Shown here: positions 9,938-18,311 of the stretch, piece by piece
How positions within the stretch are numbered: position 1 is the first letter of the stretch
Layout of the letters: every line of letters begins with the position of its first letter
NCBI GenBank assembly: GCA_900539185.1
Contig: UQBG01000008.1
Location: forward strand, 1-64,000
Length of the DNA stretch: 64,000 nt
Reading direction: 5' to 3'
Origin: an uncultured Clostridium sp.
GTDB taxonomy: Bacteria; Bacillota; Clostridia; Lachnospirales; Lachnospiraceae
Position numbers and translations under genes: made by a program
Notes under the pieces: model-generated
The model's database searches: none
Seen by the model: the letters and a program-made list of their open reading frames with translations, nothing else
What the model was told of the DNA's origin: nothing

Positions 9938-11565
9938 TAGTAATCCCCCTTTGACGTGTCGATTTCCAATATCTTGCTGGATGCATTTTCTTCCGGTGTC
10001 TTAGACATATCATATGTATCCGGATCATATAAGGTCACAGTAATGTCATATAACCGTCCGGTTTCTGAGTACCGATCATTCTCTGCCAACGGAAGAATAA
10101 TACCACCCAGTTTATTTACCTCATCGTCTGAAGCATTTATATTTACAGACAATTTATAGGTACCATTTCCCTTGACAACTCCTCTCTGATAAGGAATACT
10201 CTGTCCTTCGCTTAAGTCCTTAACCGTTCCTCCATCTATATACGTTAATATATTCGTATATATATGTACCGGATGATCCTTTACGGAAGTGTATGTCTGA
10301 ACACCATCCCCATTCACTAACATAGAAATGGTATAACGATACTTTCCTCCCTGCAGCTCATCACGCTTATTATTTGGAAGCAATGACTTTGGCGGCGTAG
10401 CCTCCGGTTCGGAATCATCGGTTGAACTTGGACTGATATTCTGTATATTTGCATCTGTCTCCGCTGTCCGTACAACAAACACATTTACAGTTTTCTTCTC
10501 TGTTAACTTGTTATTTACCTGAATTACATCATTTCCGTACTGTCCATCATATAAAAACTGATTATATAACAGATAAATATCCGGCAACTGTTCATATTCC
10601 TGACTCTTAACAGTTCGAATAATCTTCTTATCCATATCTGCAAAAGCCTTTAACAGTTCTGCTTTCTCTGATGCATTACCAGGAACCGTTGATGAATCCA
10701 AGGTGATTTCATAGGTTACTGTACATACGACTCTGCAATAATTGCTACTGCCGGAAGTCGGATCTGTTACATCAATATTAATCTTTTTTGTAACAGTACC
10801 CGGAAGTTTCGAACCTGTATTCAGGTTAACAATATAAGTATCAAAGGTTCCTTCCTTCTGAAGTTCTGCAACAATACGATCAAAATAAGTCTTATAAGCT
10901 TCCTGATCCATATTAGAAAGCTCTGTCAGCAATACAGTATTATCCGAATCTAAGCTAGACAAGTTACCGATATTTACTGCATTTGGATCCTGATATACAT
11001 CTGCGTCTCCCTTTGCTAATTCCTCTAATGCATAATTCTTCGTTGATAAATTTACCGACACAATATAATCTCGATAATCAACATCCTCTGCCTTTCCAAG
11101 GAAGCTATATTCACGTACCAATGCCTCTCGCATTTCAGGTGTTGTAGTAGAGTTATTATTATACTGATTCAAGCTCTGATACATCGCTGTGATATCACTT
11201 CCTCCGGTCGTCTGTGCCGGAATCTGCGTTCCGTCTGTACCATCCGGCCGAATAGAATAGAACTTATGCGTCGGTGTTAAAGATGTTAAATTCAGTTCTG
11301 AACTTAAACCAGCCAGGATCTTATCTGTCTCAGCATCCGTTTTGGTATTACCGATATGTTCATAGGTATTTCTTAACTCCAGCTGTTTCATGGTTTCAGC
11401 AACGGACGTTGCATAGTCCGTTGCTGCTTGTTGATTATCTGCTTTCTGTCCGATACGAATACCCGACATTAACTGATTTGTAATCGGTATGATACAAATC
11501 GTAAAAATAACCACTGCAATTAAGATCTCTATGAAACTCACTCCATGATTCTTGGCGTTTTTCAT
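9937..11565 (-). CDS. Type IV minor pilin, GspI/PilV-like, enlarged
   Basis: A 542-aa prepilin: leader MKNAKNHG, cleavage after Gly8, then VSFIEILIAVVIFTICIIPI with Glu5 in place. The helix ending in an IF pair is typical of I-type/PilV minor pilins. The soluble domain (about residues 30-542) is far longer than in classical PilV. It contains Tyr-, Asp- and Thr-rich strands with no cysteine pair that would suggest a disulfide. A GGAG site 7 bases before the ATG supports the start. Transcribed between the PilO-like gene (14 bp gap) and the 869-aa gene (1-base overlap). Confidence 0.8.
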   Translation of the reverse strand: MKNAKNHGVSFIEILIAVVIFTICIIPITNQLMSGIRIGQKADNQQAATDYATSVAETMKQLELRNTYEHIGNTKTDAETDKILAGLSSELNLTSLTPTHKFYSIRPDGTDGTQIPAQTTGGSDITAMYQSLNQYNNNSTTTPEMREALVREYSFLGKAEDVDYRDYIVSVNLSTKNYALEELAKGDADVYQDPNAVNIGNLSSLDSDNTVLLTELSNMDQEAYKTYFDRIVAELQKEGTFDTYIVNLNTGSKLPGTVTKKINIDVTDPTSGSSNYCRVVCTVTYEITLDSSTVPGNASEKAELLKAFADMDKKIIRTVKSQEYEQLPDIYLLYNQFLYDGQYGNDVIQVNNKLTEKKTVNVFVVRTAETDANIQNISPSSTDDSEPEATPPKSLLPNNKRDELQGGKYRYTISMLVNGDGVQTYTSVKDHPVHIYTNILTYIDGGTVKDLSEGQSIPYQRGVVKGNGTYKLSVNINASDDEVNKLGGIILPLAENDRYSETGRLYDITVTLYDPDTYDMSKTPEENASSKILEIDTSKGDY

Positions 11566-11579
11566 GAAATCACTCCATT

Positions 11580-12710
11580 CTACTTATACACACCGATACT
11601 GCCTGAACGATTTACGATCTTCACTCTCTGTGCGGTTGTATCATCTACCACCTTAACATACAGGGTCTTATCAGATGTATTATTCAGTGATAACTTCACA
11701 CCATTTGCATCTGAACTATCCTTAATATCACAAGACTGAACTAACAGTGTCAGATCCTCACCCGGATCAAACTCCTGTGTCTTTGTCTCTGTTCCGATGG
11801 AATATGTCATAATATACTTACCATCTTCTTTTGATACCTTTACGGATACCTCTTCTACTGCATTTTTATTGCTGGTAAGATTCTCTCCGCCAGCCTTCAG
11901 GCCTAATACCTTACCGGATGTATCACTGGTCGTTGGATTCAGGATCAGCACCGCATCATAATCATTGATGATTGCTTCCCCATTATCAGCTGCATACTTT
12001 GATACTGAACTGTCTCCGCCACGGCTAAAGATATTGTCAGATCCAAGTTGAACGTCATTCAAATCAATGTCCATCTGTTCCTCACGGTCATTACCGGAAA
12101 TACAGTAAATATTTACCGTCATTGCTCCGGTATAATTACCATCTTCATCGGAAGCCACACTTACATTATCAATCGTCATACGATATGGGAAAGATGCCAC
12201 ATAATTCACAAAATCTTTGATTCCCTTATAGTCACCCTCATAAGTAAAATTCATCGTGGATGTATAGCACTCATAGTTACTATCGGTCATCGTTTCAGTG
12301 TTTTCACCATCTGTGGTTGGTTCGGCCGCCAATTCTCCTTCTGAATTACTTCCACCTAACACATAGAAGGCTGTTGGCTGTGCCATTCCCTGTGCTATTA
12401 CATTATAGTTAATATCCGGATTTTCCCGAACTCCCTGCACAAACTCAATCTGGTATTCCTGATTCAAATTGGAAGGGAACTCTCCTAACCGATCTTCAAA
12501 TAGCTGTTCATTTTCAGCCGTGCCATCCAGATACTCCTGCCGATTTACTTCTTTCGACTGAAGATCCGCCAAAGTAGTTTTCAAATTCTTTGTCTCTGTC
12601 TGAATTGCCTTTTTATCATCATTATTCGGCTTCATGATTAAAAAGTATCCACCTGCAACGATGGCCACACTCAAGCCGCCTAACAGTAATTTCTTATATG
12701 TATCGTTCAT
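11580..12710 (-). CDS. pilO: PilO-like inner-membrane alignment protein, extended
   Basis: A 376-aa protein with a short cytoplasmic start, one transmembrane helix (about residues 8-25), a coiled-coil (about 30-65) and then an external alpha/beta domain: the PilO/GspM-like plan. The ferredoxin-like core is around residues 75-215 (hallmark segment NFTYEGDYKGIKDFVNYVAS). About 150 further residues form a C-terminal domain not found in ordinary PilO (about 200 aa). It follows the pilM-pilN fusion by 12 bp and has a GGAGG site 8 bases before the ATG. PilO pairs with PilN to link the cytoplasmic PilM ring to the pilin-assembly machinery. Confidence 0.7.
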   Translation of the reverse strand: MNDTYKKLLLGGLSVAIVAGGYFLIMKPNNDDKKAIQTETKNLKTTLADLQSKEVNRQEYLDGTAENEQLFEDRLGEFPSNLNQEYQIEFVQGVRENPDINYNVIAQGMAQPTAFYVLGGSNSEGELAAEPTTDGENTETMTDSNYECYTSTMNFTYEGDYKGIKDFVNYVASFPYRMTIDNVSVASDEDGNYTGAMTVNIYCISGNDREEQMDIDLNDVQLGSDNIFSRGGDSSVSKYAADNGEAIINDYDAVLILNPTTSDTSGKVLGLKAGGENLTSNKNAVEEVSVKVSKEDGKYIMTYSIGTETKTQEFDPGEDLTLLVQSCDIKDSSDANGVKLSLNNTSDKTLYVKVVDDTTAQRVKIVNRSGSIGVYK

Positions 12711-12722
12711 AGTTCAACCCTC

Positions 12723-14342
12723 CTACTCTGCTGCTTCCGTTGCTGCTTCAGTATCAGCAGAACCGCCTTCTGTCGCTTCATATACCGGTGTTACATAATC
12801 ACAGGTTACTGTATATACATATGTCTTTTCACCTGTGGCATCATCAGATCCCTCTGTAATACTAGCAATAAACGCGTTCTCGATGCAATCAATGTTCCGT
12901 AATTCTACCACCAGACGAGCGATTGAATCATAATCAGCACTTTCCATCGCAATTGTTACGCCTGATGATGAGGAGTTCAGTGATTGTACTCGAATATTAG
13001 AAGGCATCTTTTCTTCCATTGTGTTCCAGAACTCCATCATATACTCATTAGAAATCTTTGTGGAATCATACAGTGTCATCATATCATTATACTTTGCTTC
13101 GCTATCCAGATAATCATTATATATCTGCTGAATATCCTGAATAGCAGCGATATCCCGTTCTACCTTTGCCTTTTCAGCCTTAGCTGCCATCTTCTGAATA
13201 ATTGAAATCGCAGAGCCTCCAATGGTAACCAGAATTGCAACTACCAGAATTGCCACAAATATAGCTGTGGTACCCTGGCTTGCCTTCTTAGCTGCCATTT
13301 CCTTCAATACAAATCCCATAGGTGCCATTGCTGCACCAATTGAACCAATCAGATATACCGGGTTGCAGATCTGTGTATTGATCTTATCATCAAACTTTAC
13401 ATTATATAGGCTGTCCATAACCTTCGTTGAAATATTCAGCTGAATCTTAAACAGACCATCGACGCCTCGAATCAAAGCACCATCGCCGGATAAATATACA
13501 TCATCAATCGGCTTGTCCGGATTTCGAGATGTATAGTAATCCATCACTCGTCCGATATTATTAATCAAGTACCGGAACGCACCTGTGATCGCATCATCAT
13601 CAAAATCAACTGTAATCATACGTTCTGTCTGCAACATAGAAAGTGCAGTTGCCGCATCTACTTCCTTCTCTTCCATAACCTCTGCTACAACCGCATTAAT
13701 ACCATATGGTACTGTTCTCTGTAACAGAAGTGTATCACCTCTTACGATGTTCAGGATCGTAGCCTCACTACCGATCTGTACAACCATTGTAGTTGCATTT
13801 TCAGCGGTCTGCGTCTTGATCATCTGTAACATAGCATTTCCCATGTAGTCAATCGACTGCACAGTCAAACCAGCTACACTGGCTACTTCATAATAAGTAC
13901 GAATCATCTGCTGTGGCACTGCTACTACCAGAACTCTGCGATTCTTAGCGCCGTCCTCGCCTATTACTGTCTCCAGAACAGAATGTGAAATTACATAATC
14001 CTCTATATTAACAGGAAAATATTCTGTTGCATTCGCATTAATAATTCCAGGAATCTTCTTATCCGGCACAAATGGAATCAGAACCTCCCGGCTTACAATC
14101 TTAGTAGAAGACAAAACAAAAATTGCATTCTTGTTTGTAATTCCGTTCGCATTTAACTGCTCCCGGATTGCAGCTCCTACCTTGTCCTTATCCCGGATAT
14201 ATCCATCCTCAAAAGAATCCTCCGGTGTTTCAAAAATCATTGCATTGTGAATATACGTTTGTTTCTTTTGTGAAGCTGTCGCTTCTACTATGGTAATACT
14301 GTCATTATTGATGTCTATTGTTAAGACTTTATTATTTGCCAT
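12723..14342 (-). CDS. pilM: Fused PilM-PilN pilus assembly protein
   Basis: A 539-aa protein. Residues 1 to about 345 form an actin-like PilM domain: N-terminal LTIDINNDSITIVEA strand-turn, DYMGNA region, a V-Q-I-G-S phosphate-loop-like segment near 195 and DDVYLSGDGALIRG near 290. A transmembrane helix follows at about 349-373, then a coiled coil (380-430) and a PilN-type ferredoxin-like domain (about 440-520). It ends in a Thr/Ala/Glu tail. In most bacteria pilM and pilN are separate genes; here one polypeptide spans both sides of the membrane. GGAGG lies 8 bases before the ATG. It acts with the PilO-like protein next door and with PilB/PilC as the assembly platform. Confidence 0.85.
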   Translation of the reverse strand: MANNKVLTIDINNDSITIVEATASQKKQTYIHNAMIFETPEDSFEDGYIRDKDKVGAAIREQLNANGITNKNAIFVLSSTKIVSREVLIPFVPDKKIPGIINANATEYFPVNIEDYVISHSVLETVIGEDGAKNRRVLVVAVPQQMIRTYYEVASVAGLTVQSIDYMGNAMLQMIKTQTAENATTMVVQIGSEATILNIVRGDTLLLQRTVPYGINAVVAEVMEEKEVDAATALSMLQTERMITVDFDDDAITGAFRYLINNIGRVMDYYTSRNPDKPIDDVYLSGDGALIRGVDGLFKIQLNISTKVMDSLYNVKFDDKINTQICNPVYLIGSIGAAMAPMGFVLKEMAAKKASQGTTAIFVAILVVAILVTIGGSAISIIQKMAAKAEKAKVERDIAAIQDIQQIYNDYLDSEAKYNDMMTLYDSTKISNEYMMEFWNTMEEKMPSNIRVQSLNSSSSGVTIAMESADYDSIARLVVELRNIDCIENAFIASITEGSDDATGEKTYVYTVTCDYVTPVYEATEGGSADTEAATEAAE

Positions 14343-14383
14343 CTTCGTAGCCTCCCTCGCTTAATCAGTGTATATTTTCAGGG

Positions 14384-15184
14384 CTACAAGCCCATTATAC
14401 CTAGGTACCAGCTCATAAGCTGTTCACCACATATCATGGCGATATAGATGCCCATCGCTAAGTATGGACCAAAGGCCAGCTGTCGCTCACCTTTGCCTAT
14501 CTTCATGATAATCAGATGTATGATGCTTCCACCAATACACCCCATCATAAATGCTACAATATTCAGTTTCCAGCCTAAGAATAAGCCAGCCGCTGCCATG
14601 AGCTTAATGTCACCGTCGCCCACCACATGATCCCGGTTCAGAAGTTTGCTTCCTATCCAGTCAACCAATAGTAAAACAACACTGACAGAACATAGACCGA
14701 TCACCTGCCCCAGCCAATGTCCGGGCTGGAGAATCAGCCGTATCAGTCCTAAAATAAATATAAAAAGATTACATTCCAACGGAATATATTGCGTCTTCCA
14801 GTCTACTATACTTAAGTATAACAGAACAGCTGTGCATAATGCACACAAGACAAAGTCGGCACTCCAGCCATACTGCAGATACAGCAGTATGTCCATGCTG
14901 CCGTTTATCAGTGCAGGGATCAGCCAATATCCAATCCTCTGTTGATTATTCGGCAGGCACTTTCGTCCCACCTTCAGGTATGTAATATACATGAACTCTG
15001 TCACCCAGTTTGATGTTCCTATGGGTTTCTGCGCTAAACATATGGTCTTTTGTTCACAGGCTTCACAATTTGTATCATCCTCCACCTTTCGAATAAAATC
15101 CACTAAGGCGTAGGCCTGATGCAAAACCAGCCCCAGAACCGTTCCCGAAACCATTACTATTCCTATGTATAGCCATTCTTTCAT
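14384..15184 (-). CDS. pilD: Prepilin peptidase (A24 family)
   Basis: A 266-aa polytopic membrane aspartyl protease that removes prepilin leaders and N-methylates the new N-terminus. The two catalytic aspartates are visible in IVDWKTQYIP (about residue 128) and in the GxGDxK motif VVGDGDIKLM (about 192). The N-terminal cytoplasmic part carries a C-x2-C pair (NCEACEQ) and two further cysteines, a reduced form of the zinc-binding loop typical of the methylase half. Substrates are encoded alongside: the major pilin (upstream) and the minor pilins (downstream). An AGGA site lies 6 bases before the ATG. Confidence 0.92.
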   Translation of the reverse strand: MKEWLYIGIVMVSGTVLGLVLHQAYALVDFIRKVEDDTNCEACEQKTICLAQKPIGTSNWVTEFMYITYLKVGRKCLPNNQQRIGYWLIPALINGSMDILLYLQYGWSADFVLCALCTAVLLYLSIVDWKTQYIPLECNLFIFILGLIRLILQPGHWLGQVIGLCSVSVVLLLVDWIGSKLLNRDHVVGDGDIKLMAAAGLFLGWKLNIVAFMMGCIGGSIIHLIIMKIGKGERQLAFGPYLAMGIYIAMICGEQLMSWYLGIMGL

Positions 15185-15208
15185 GTCATTTCCTACCTAT
15201 ATACATAT

Positions 15209-15244
15209 ATAACACACATCCGAGTTCCCCCGGATATGTGTTAT
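15209..15244 (-). other. Hairpin between the major pilin and pilD genes
   Basis: The 14-base arms 15209-15222 and 15231-15244 are complementary with one mismatch (a G-U wobble on the minus strand) around an 8-base loop. There is no U run, so it is more likely a 3' mRNA stabiliser or partial terminator. It would let the abundant major pilin message outlast the rest of the operon. Confidence 0.55.
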
Positions 15245-15258
15245 ACAAAAGTCCTTAA

Positions 15259-15744
15259 TTATTCTGCCATAGCCGGACCAGCATTTGGAGATACCATATG
15301 ACTGGTGTCAGCTGAATTAGAAGTACCATACCATACATTTACCTTATTGTTCTTAGCATCAATTAATACATAGAACTCTGTAGCATCAAAACCAGTTCCC
15401 TCAAGATCCTTCTTAGACTTACCAGCCAAAGTATCGCCGGTATCAACGCCGATAACTTCTGCTACTTCTGCTGCAAAGGAATCACCACCTGCAATGATGC
15501 TGTTCAAAGCCCATACACCAGAATCATAATGCTGTGCTGAGCATGAGTCATAAGCTGACTCAACAGCTAATGCTGCATTAATTGCACTTGCTACAGTTGT
15601 ACCAGTCTGAACGTCTGTAGACAATCTTGACTTGTTGATGTACTTAATCAGAGCCGGTGCTAATGCTGCAGCTAAGATAGCCATGATAGCGATAACGATA
15701 ATCAGCTCGACCATTGAGAAACCTTTGTTACTTGTTTTTTTCAT
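15259..15744 (-). CDS. pilA: Major type IV pilin
   Basis: A 161-aa prepilin: leader MKKTSNKG, cleavage after Gly8, then FSMVELIIVIAIMAILAA with Glu5 and the long alpha-1 helix running into ALIKYINKSRLSTDVQTG, the classic major-pilin pattern. The mature size of 153 aa is normal for a filament subunit, and it is the only small prepilin of the operon. It has a strong GGAGA site 7 bases before the ATG and is flanked by hairpins on both sides (15209-15244 and 15781-15807), consistent with elevated expression. Confidence 0.9.
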   Translation of the reverse strand: MKKTSNKGFSMVELIIVIAIMAILAAALAPALIKYINKSRLSTDVQTGTTVASAINAALAVESAYDSCSAQHYDSGVWALNSIIAGGDSFAAEVAEVIGVDTGDTLAGKSKKDLEGTGFDATEFYVLIDAKNNKVNVWYGTSNSADTSHMVSPNAGPAMAE

Positions 15745-15780
15745 AATAATCTCTCCTTTATTATATGATATTTATTAATA

Positions 15781-15807
15781 ACTGCTGATGGTTTCGGATC
15801 CAGCAGT
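15781..15807 (-). other. Hairpin upstream of the major pilin gene
   Basis: ACTGCTG (15781-15787) pairs with CAGCAGT (15801-15807) in the pilC-pilA gap. On the minus strand the stem can be extended by two pairs with a bulged G. There is no U run after it. A possible processing or stability element at the 5' end of the pilin message. Confidence 0.4.
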
Positions 15808-15817
15808 ATTAACCAAA

Positions 15818-17032
15818 TTATAAGTTGTCCATACCATTGTACATAGACAAGATCGGTCCGTATACACCAGCTACGATGATACCTACGATGCCGGCCATCA
15901 CTACCATGGTCAACGGCTCCATAGCGGTGGTTACCTGATCGGTTGTCATATCCACCTGCTCTTCATAGTAATCTGCCACCTTGTCCATCATGTCCTCGAT
16001 GTTACCGGTTTCTTCCCCGATCTTAATCATCTGTGGCAACATACTTGGGAAGATTCCCGCATCCCGAATCGGCTTCGATAGCGGAACACCCTTCATGATC
16101 TGATCCTTTGCATTCAGCAACGCCTCCTTAAACCAAATGTTCGACATCATCTCAGATACTGCTTCTACTGCATCTACCAGTGCAATACCGGATGCCATCA
16201 AAGTACTCAGTGTACGTGCTGTATTGGCTGCCGCCTGCATCACTGTTAACTTGCCAAAAATCGGCATCTTAATCGAAATCTTACCTAAAATATGCTTTCC
16301 TGAGTTTGTAGCTGCAAACATTTTATAGATTGCAACAATTGCAATTACAATAATAGCTACCAACCACCAGCGATACCGGAACAGATCTGACAACCACAGC
16401 AGTAACTTCGTTGCTGCCGGCAGATCCATACCCATATCTGCGAACATATCCGAGAACTGTGGAATAACCGCTACTACCATGACAATCACTACGATAACCG
16501 CCACGATCAATACGATAATCGGATAGGTCAAAGCTCCCTTGATCTTACCCTGTAACTTCGACTGTTTATCAAACTGAATCGCCAATCGTTCAAAACAGAC
16601 TTCCAAATTACCGGACATCTCACCGGCCTCGATCATACTGATCATAATCGACGGGATAACTTTTGAATGCTGACGGAAGCCATCTGCCAATGTACCACCT
16701 TTTTCTACATAGGTCTTTGTTTCCCGAAGCACTCTCTGCATCGTTTTATTATCCATCTGCTCGCTCATCATGTCTAAGGCTGTGATAATTGTAACACCTG
16801 CCTTCAGGACACTACCGAACTGCTTACAGAATACGCTCAGGTCTCTCGGTTTGATTTTTTTATTGATATTAATCTGAATATCCTTGTCCATTGCTCCCGC
16901 CTCATTGCAGGATACAACTGTAAAGCCATCCGCTTTCAATTTATTAACTGCCTGATCCTGGCTCTGGGCTTCGATCTCACCTTTTTTATTCTTACCACTT
17001 GAGTCCACGACCTTATACTTATATACTGCCAT
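15818..17032 (-). CDS. pilC: PilC/GspF inner-membrane assembly platform protein
   Basis: A 404-aa protein from the start MAVYKYKV. The open frame extends 26 codons further upstream, but GGAGG sits 7 bases before this ATG, and family proteins begin with this very motif. Two T2SF domains (about residues 65-190 and 265-395) flank membrane segments at about 165-190, 215-235 and 375-395. The first T2SF repeat shows SVFCKQFGSVLKAGVTIITA and the second AANTARTLSTLMASGIALVDA, the duplicated motif of the family. PilC transmits the ATPase stroke of PilB (or PilT) to the growing pilus. Confidence 0.93.
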   Translation of the reverse strand: MAVYKYKVVDSSGKNKKGEIEAQSQDQAVNKLKADGFTVVSCNEAGAMDKDIQININKKIKPRDLSVFCKQFGSVLKAGVTIITALDMMSEQMDNKTMQRVLRETKTYVEKGGTLADGFRQHSKVIPSIMISMIEAGEMSGNLEVCFERLAIQFDKQSKLQGKIKGALTYPIIVLIVAVIVVIVMVVAVIPQFSDMFADMGMDLPAATKLLLWLSDLFRYRWWLVAIIVIAIVAIYKMFAATNSGKHILGKISIKMPIFGKLTVMQAAANTARTLSTLMASGIALVDAVEAVSEMMSNIWFKEALLNAKDQIMKGVPLSKPIRDAGIFPSMLPQMIKIGEETGNIEDMMDKVADYYEEQVDMTTDQVTTAMEPLTMVVMAGIVGIIVAGVYGPILSMYNGMDNL

Positions 17033-17125
17033 CGTCATTCCTCCGCACTCTTTATTCCCGTTAATACCTCTCGCTCCCCGCTTTCGATATTGTGAACAAA
17101 GTATTAACAATTATTTAATATGAAT

Positions 17126-17154
17126 CATACCGTACTTTTCAGCATTTTTCAATA
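17126..17154 (-). promoter_or_regulatory. Candidate sigma-A promoter before pilC
   Basis: On the minus strand TTGAAA (17154-17149), a 17-base spacer and TATGAT (17131-17126) form a near-consensus promoter in the 169-bp gap between pilT and pilC. Transcription would start about 85 bases before the pilC ATG. It would allow the structural genes to be expressed independently of pilB-pilT. Confidence 0.55.
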
Positions 17155-17201
17155 TTTTTTTGGTTTTTTGTTCCATTTTTGTATATATTGCACAAGTCGT
17201 C

Positions 17202-18257
17202 TTATCCAAGTTTCTTCCGCAGTGTATCTACCTCCTGTGCATAGGTCAGTGCCATATCCCGGCTGATCACACCGCCCTGGTACAGATCATACAGGGCATC
17301 ATCCATCGTGATCATGCCCTGTGCCTTGCTGGTCTGCACAGTTGCCTGAATCTGATGTGTTTTTGCATCACGAATCAGACTTCGGATCGCCGGATTTGCA
17401 ATCATGACCTCAAATGCTGCCACTCGCCCCTTGCCGTCTGCAGTCGGAAGCAGCTGCTGAGAAATAACGCCAACCAATACCATGGATAGCTGGGTTCGAA
17501 TCTGCTGCTGCTGATGTGGTGGGAATACGTCGATAATACGGTCGATCGTGCTCGCTGCTCCGATCGTATGCAGGGTTGAGAATACCAAGTGTCCGGTCTC
17601 TGCCGCTGTTACCGCGATGGAAATCGTCTCGTAATCACGCATCTCTCCTACCAGAATAATATCCGGATCTTCACGAAGTGCTGCACGAAGTGCATTGTTA
17701 TAACTCAGGGTATCCATACCAACCTCTCGCTGGTTTACAATTGCCTTCTTGTGATTATGTACATACTCGATCGGATCCTCCAGTGTGATAATATGATCCG
17801 ACCGATTTTCATTTGCCTTATTAATAATAGATGCCAGTGTTGTCGACTTACCGGAACCGGTAGGACCTGTAACCAGCACCAGTCCTCTCCGTCTCTTATA
17901 CAGTTCTACAACCGCACTTGGGATACCCAACTGATCCGGTCTCGGAATCACAGTATCCACTCGGCGGAATGCTCCTGCCATATTTCCCCGATCCATATAG
18001 ACATTTACACGGAATCGTCCGCAGCTCTGATGTGCGTATGAGAAGTCGACCTCGCCCCGCTCCCGGAGAACCTTCTTCTGTTTATCATTCATAACGCTTC
18101 CCAGAACCTCTGCTACCGCAGCCGGATTCAACGGATCCATCTCCAGTCCCACCAGTTTACCATTGATACGAAGCTTTGGTGGTATACCTGCTGCAAAATG
18201 TATATCGGACGCTTTATTCTCTACTGCAAACGCCAACAGTTCATTCATGTCTAACAT
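17202..18257 (-). CDS. pilT: Pilus retraction ATPase PilT
   Basis: A 351-aa hexameric ATPase of the secretion-ATPase family. It has the PAS-like N-terminal domain (about 1-100), Walker A GPTGSGKST at about residue 132, the Asp box ITLEDPIE, Walker B DPDIILVGEMRD at about 200, the His box TLHT, and the PilT signature AIRSLIRDAKTHQI at about 296. That C-terminal motif, the length and the lack of an MshEN domain separate PilT from PilB. Its presence predicts retractable pili (twitching or DNA-uptake type). An AGGA site precedes the first ATG (18257); a second in-frame ATG lies 9 bases on. Confidence 0.94.
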   Translation of the reverse strand: MLDMNELLAFAVENKASDIHFAAGIPPKLRINGKLVGLEMDPLNPAAVAEVLGSVMNDKQKKVLRERGEVDFSYAHQSCGRFRVNVYMDRGNMAGAFRRVDTVIPRPDQLGIPSAVVELYKRRRGLVLVTGPTGSGKSTTLASIINKANENRSDHIITLEDPIEYVHNHKKAIVNQREVGMDTLSYNNALRAALREDPDIILVGEMRDYETISIAVTAAETGHLVFSTLHTIGAASTIDRIIDVFPPHQQQQIRTQLSMVLVGVISQQLLPTADGKGRVAAFEVMIANPAIRSLIRDAKTHQIQATVQTSKAQGMITMDDALYDLYQGGVISRDMALTYAQEVDTLRKKLG

Positions 18258-18311
18258 ATCTGTCCTTCTCCTTTATCCTGTACTAATCTAGCCTCCGGTC
18301 TCTGTCAACTT

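Noticed and set aside
17033..17110. 26-codon N-terminal extension of pilC
   Set aside because: A strong GGAGG lies 7 bases before the internal ATG, and the extension is unlike any PilC start.
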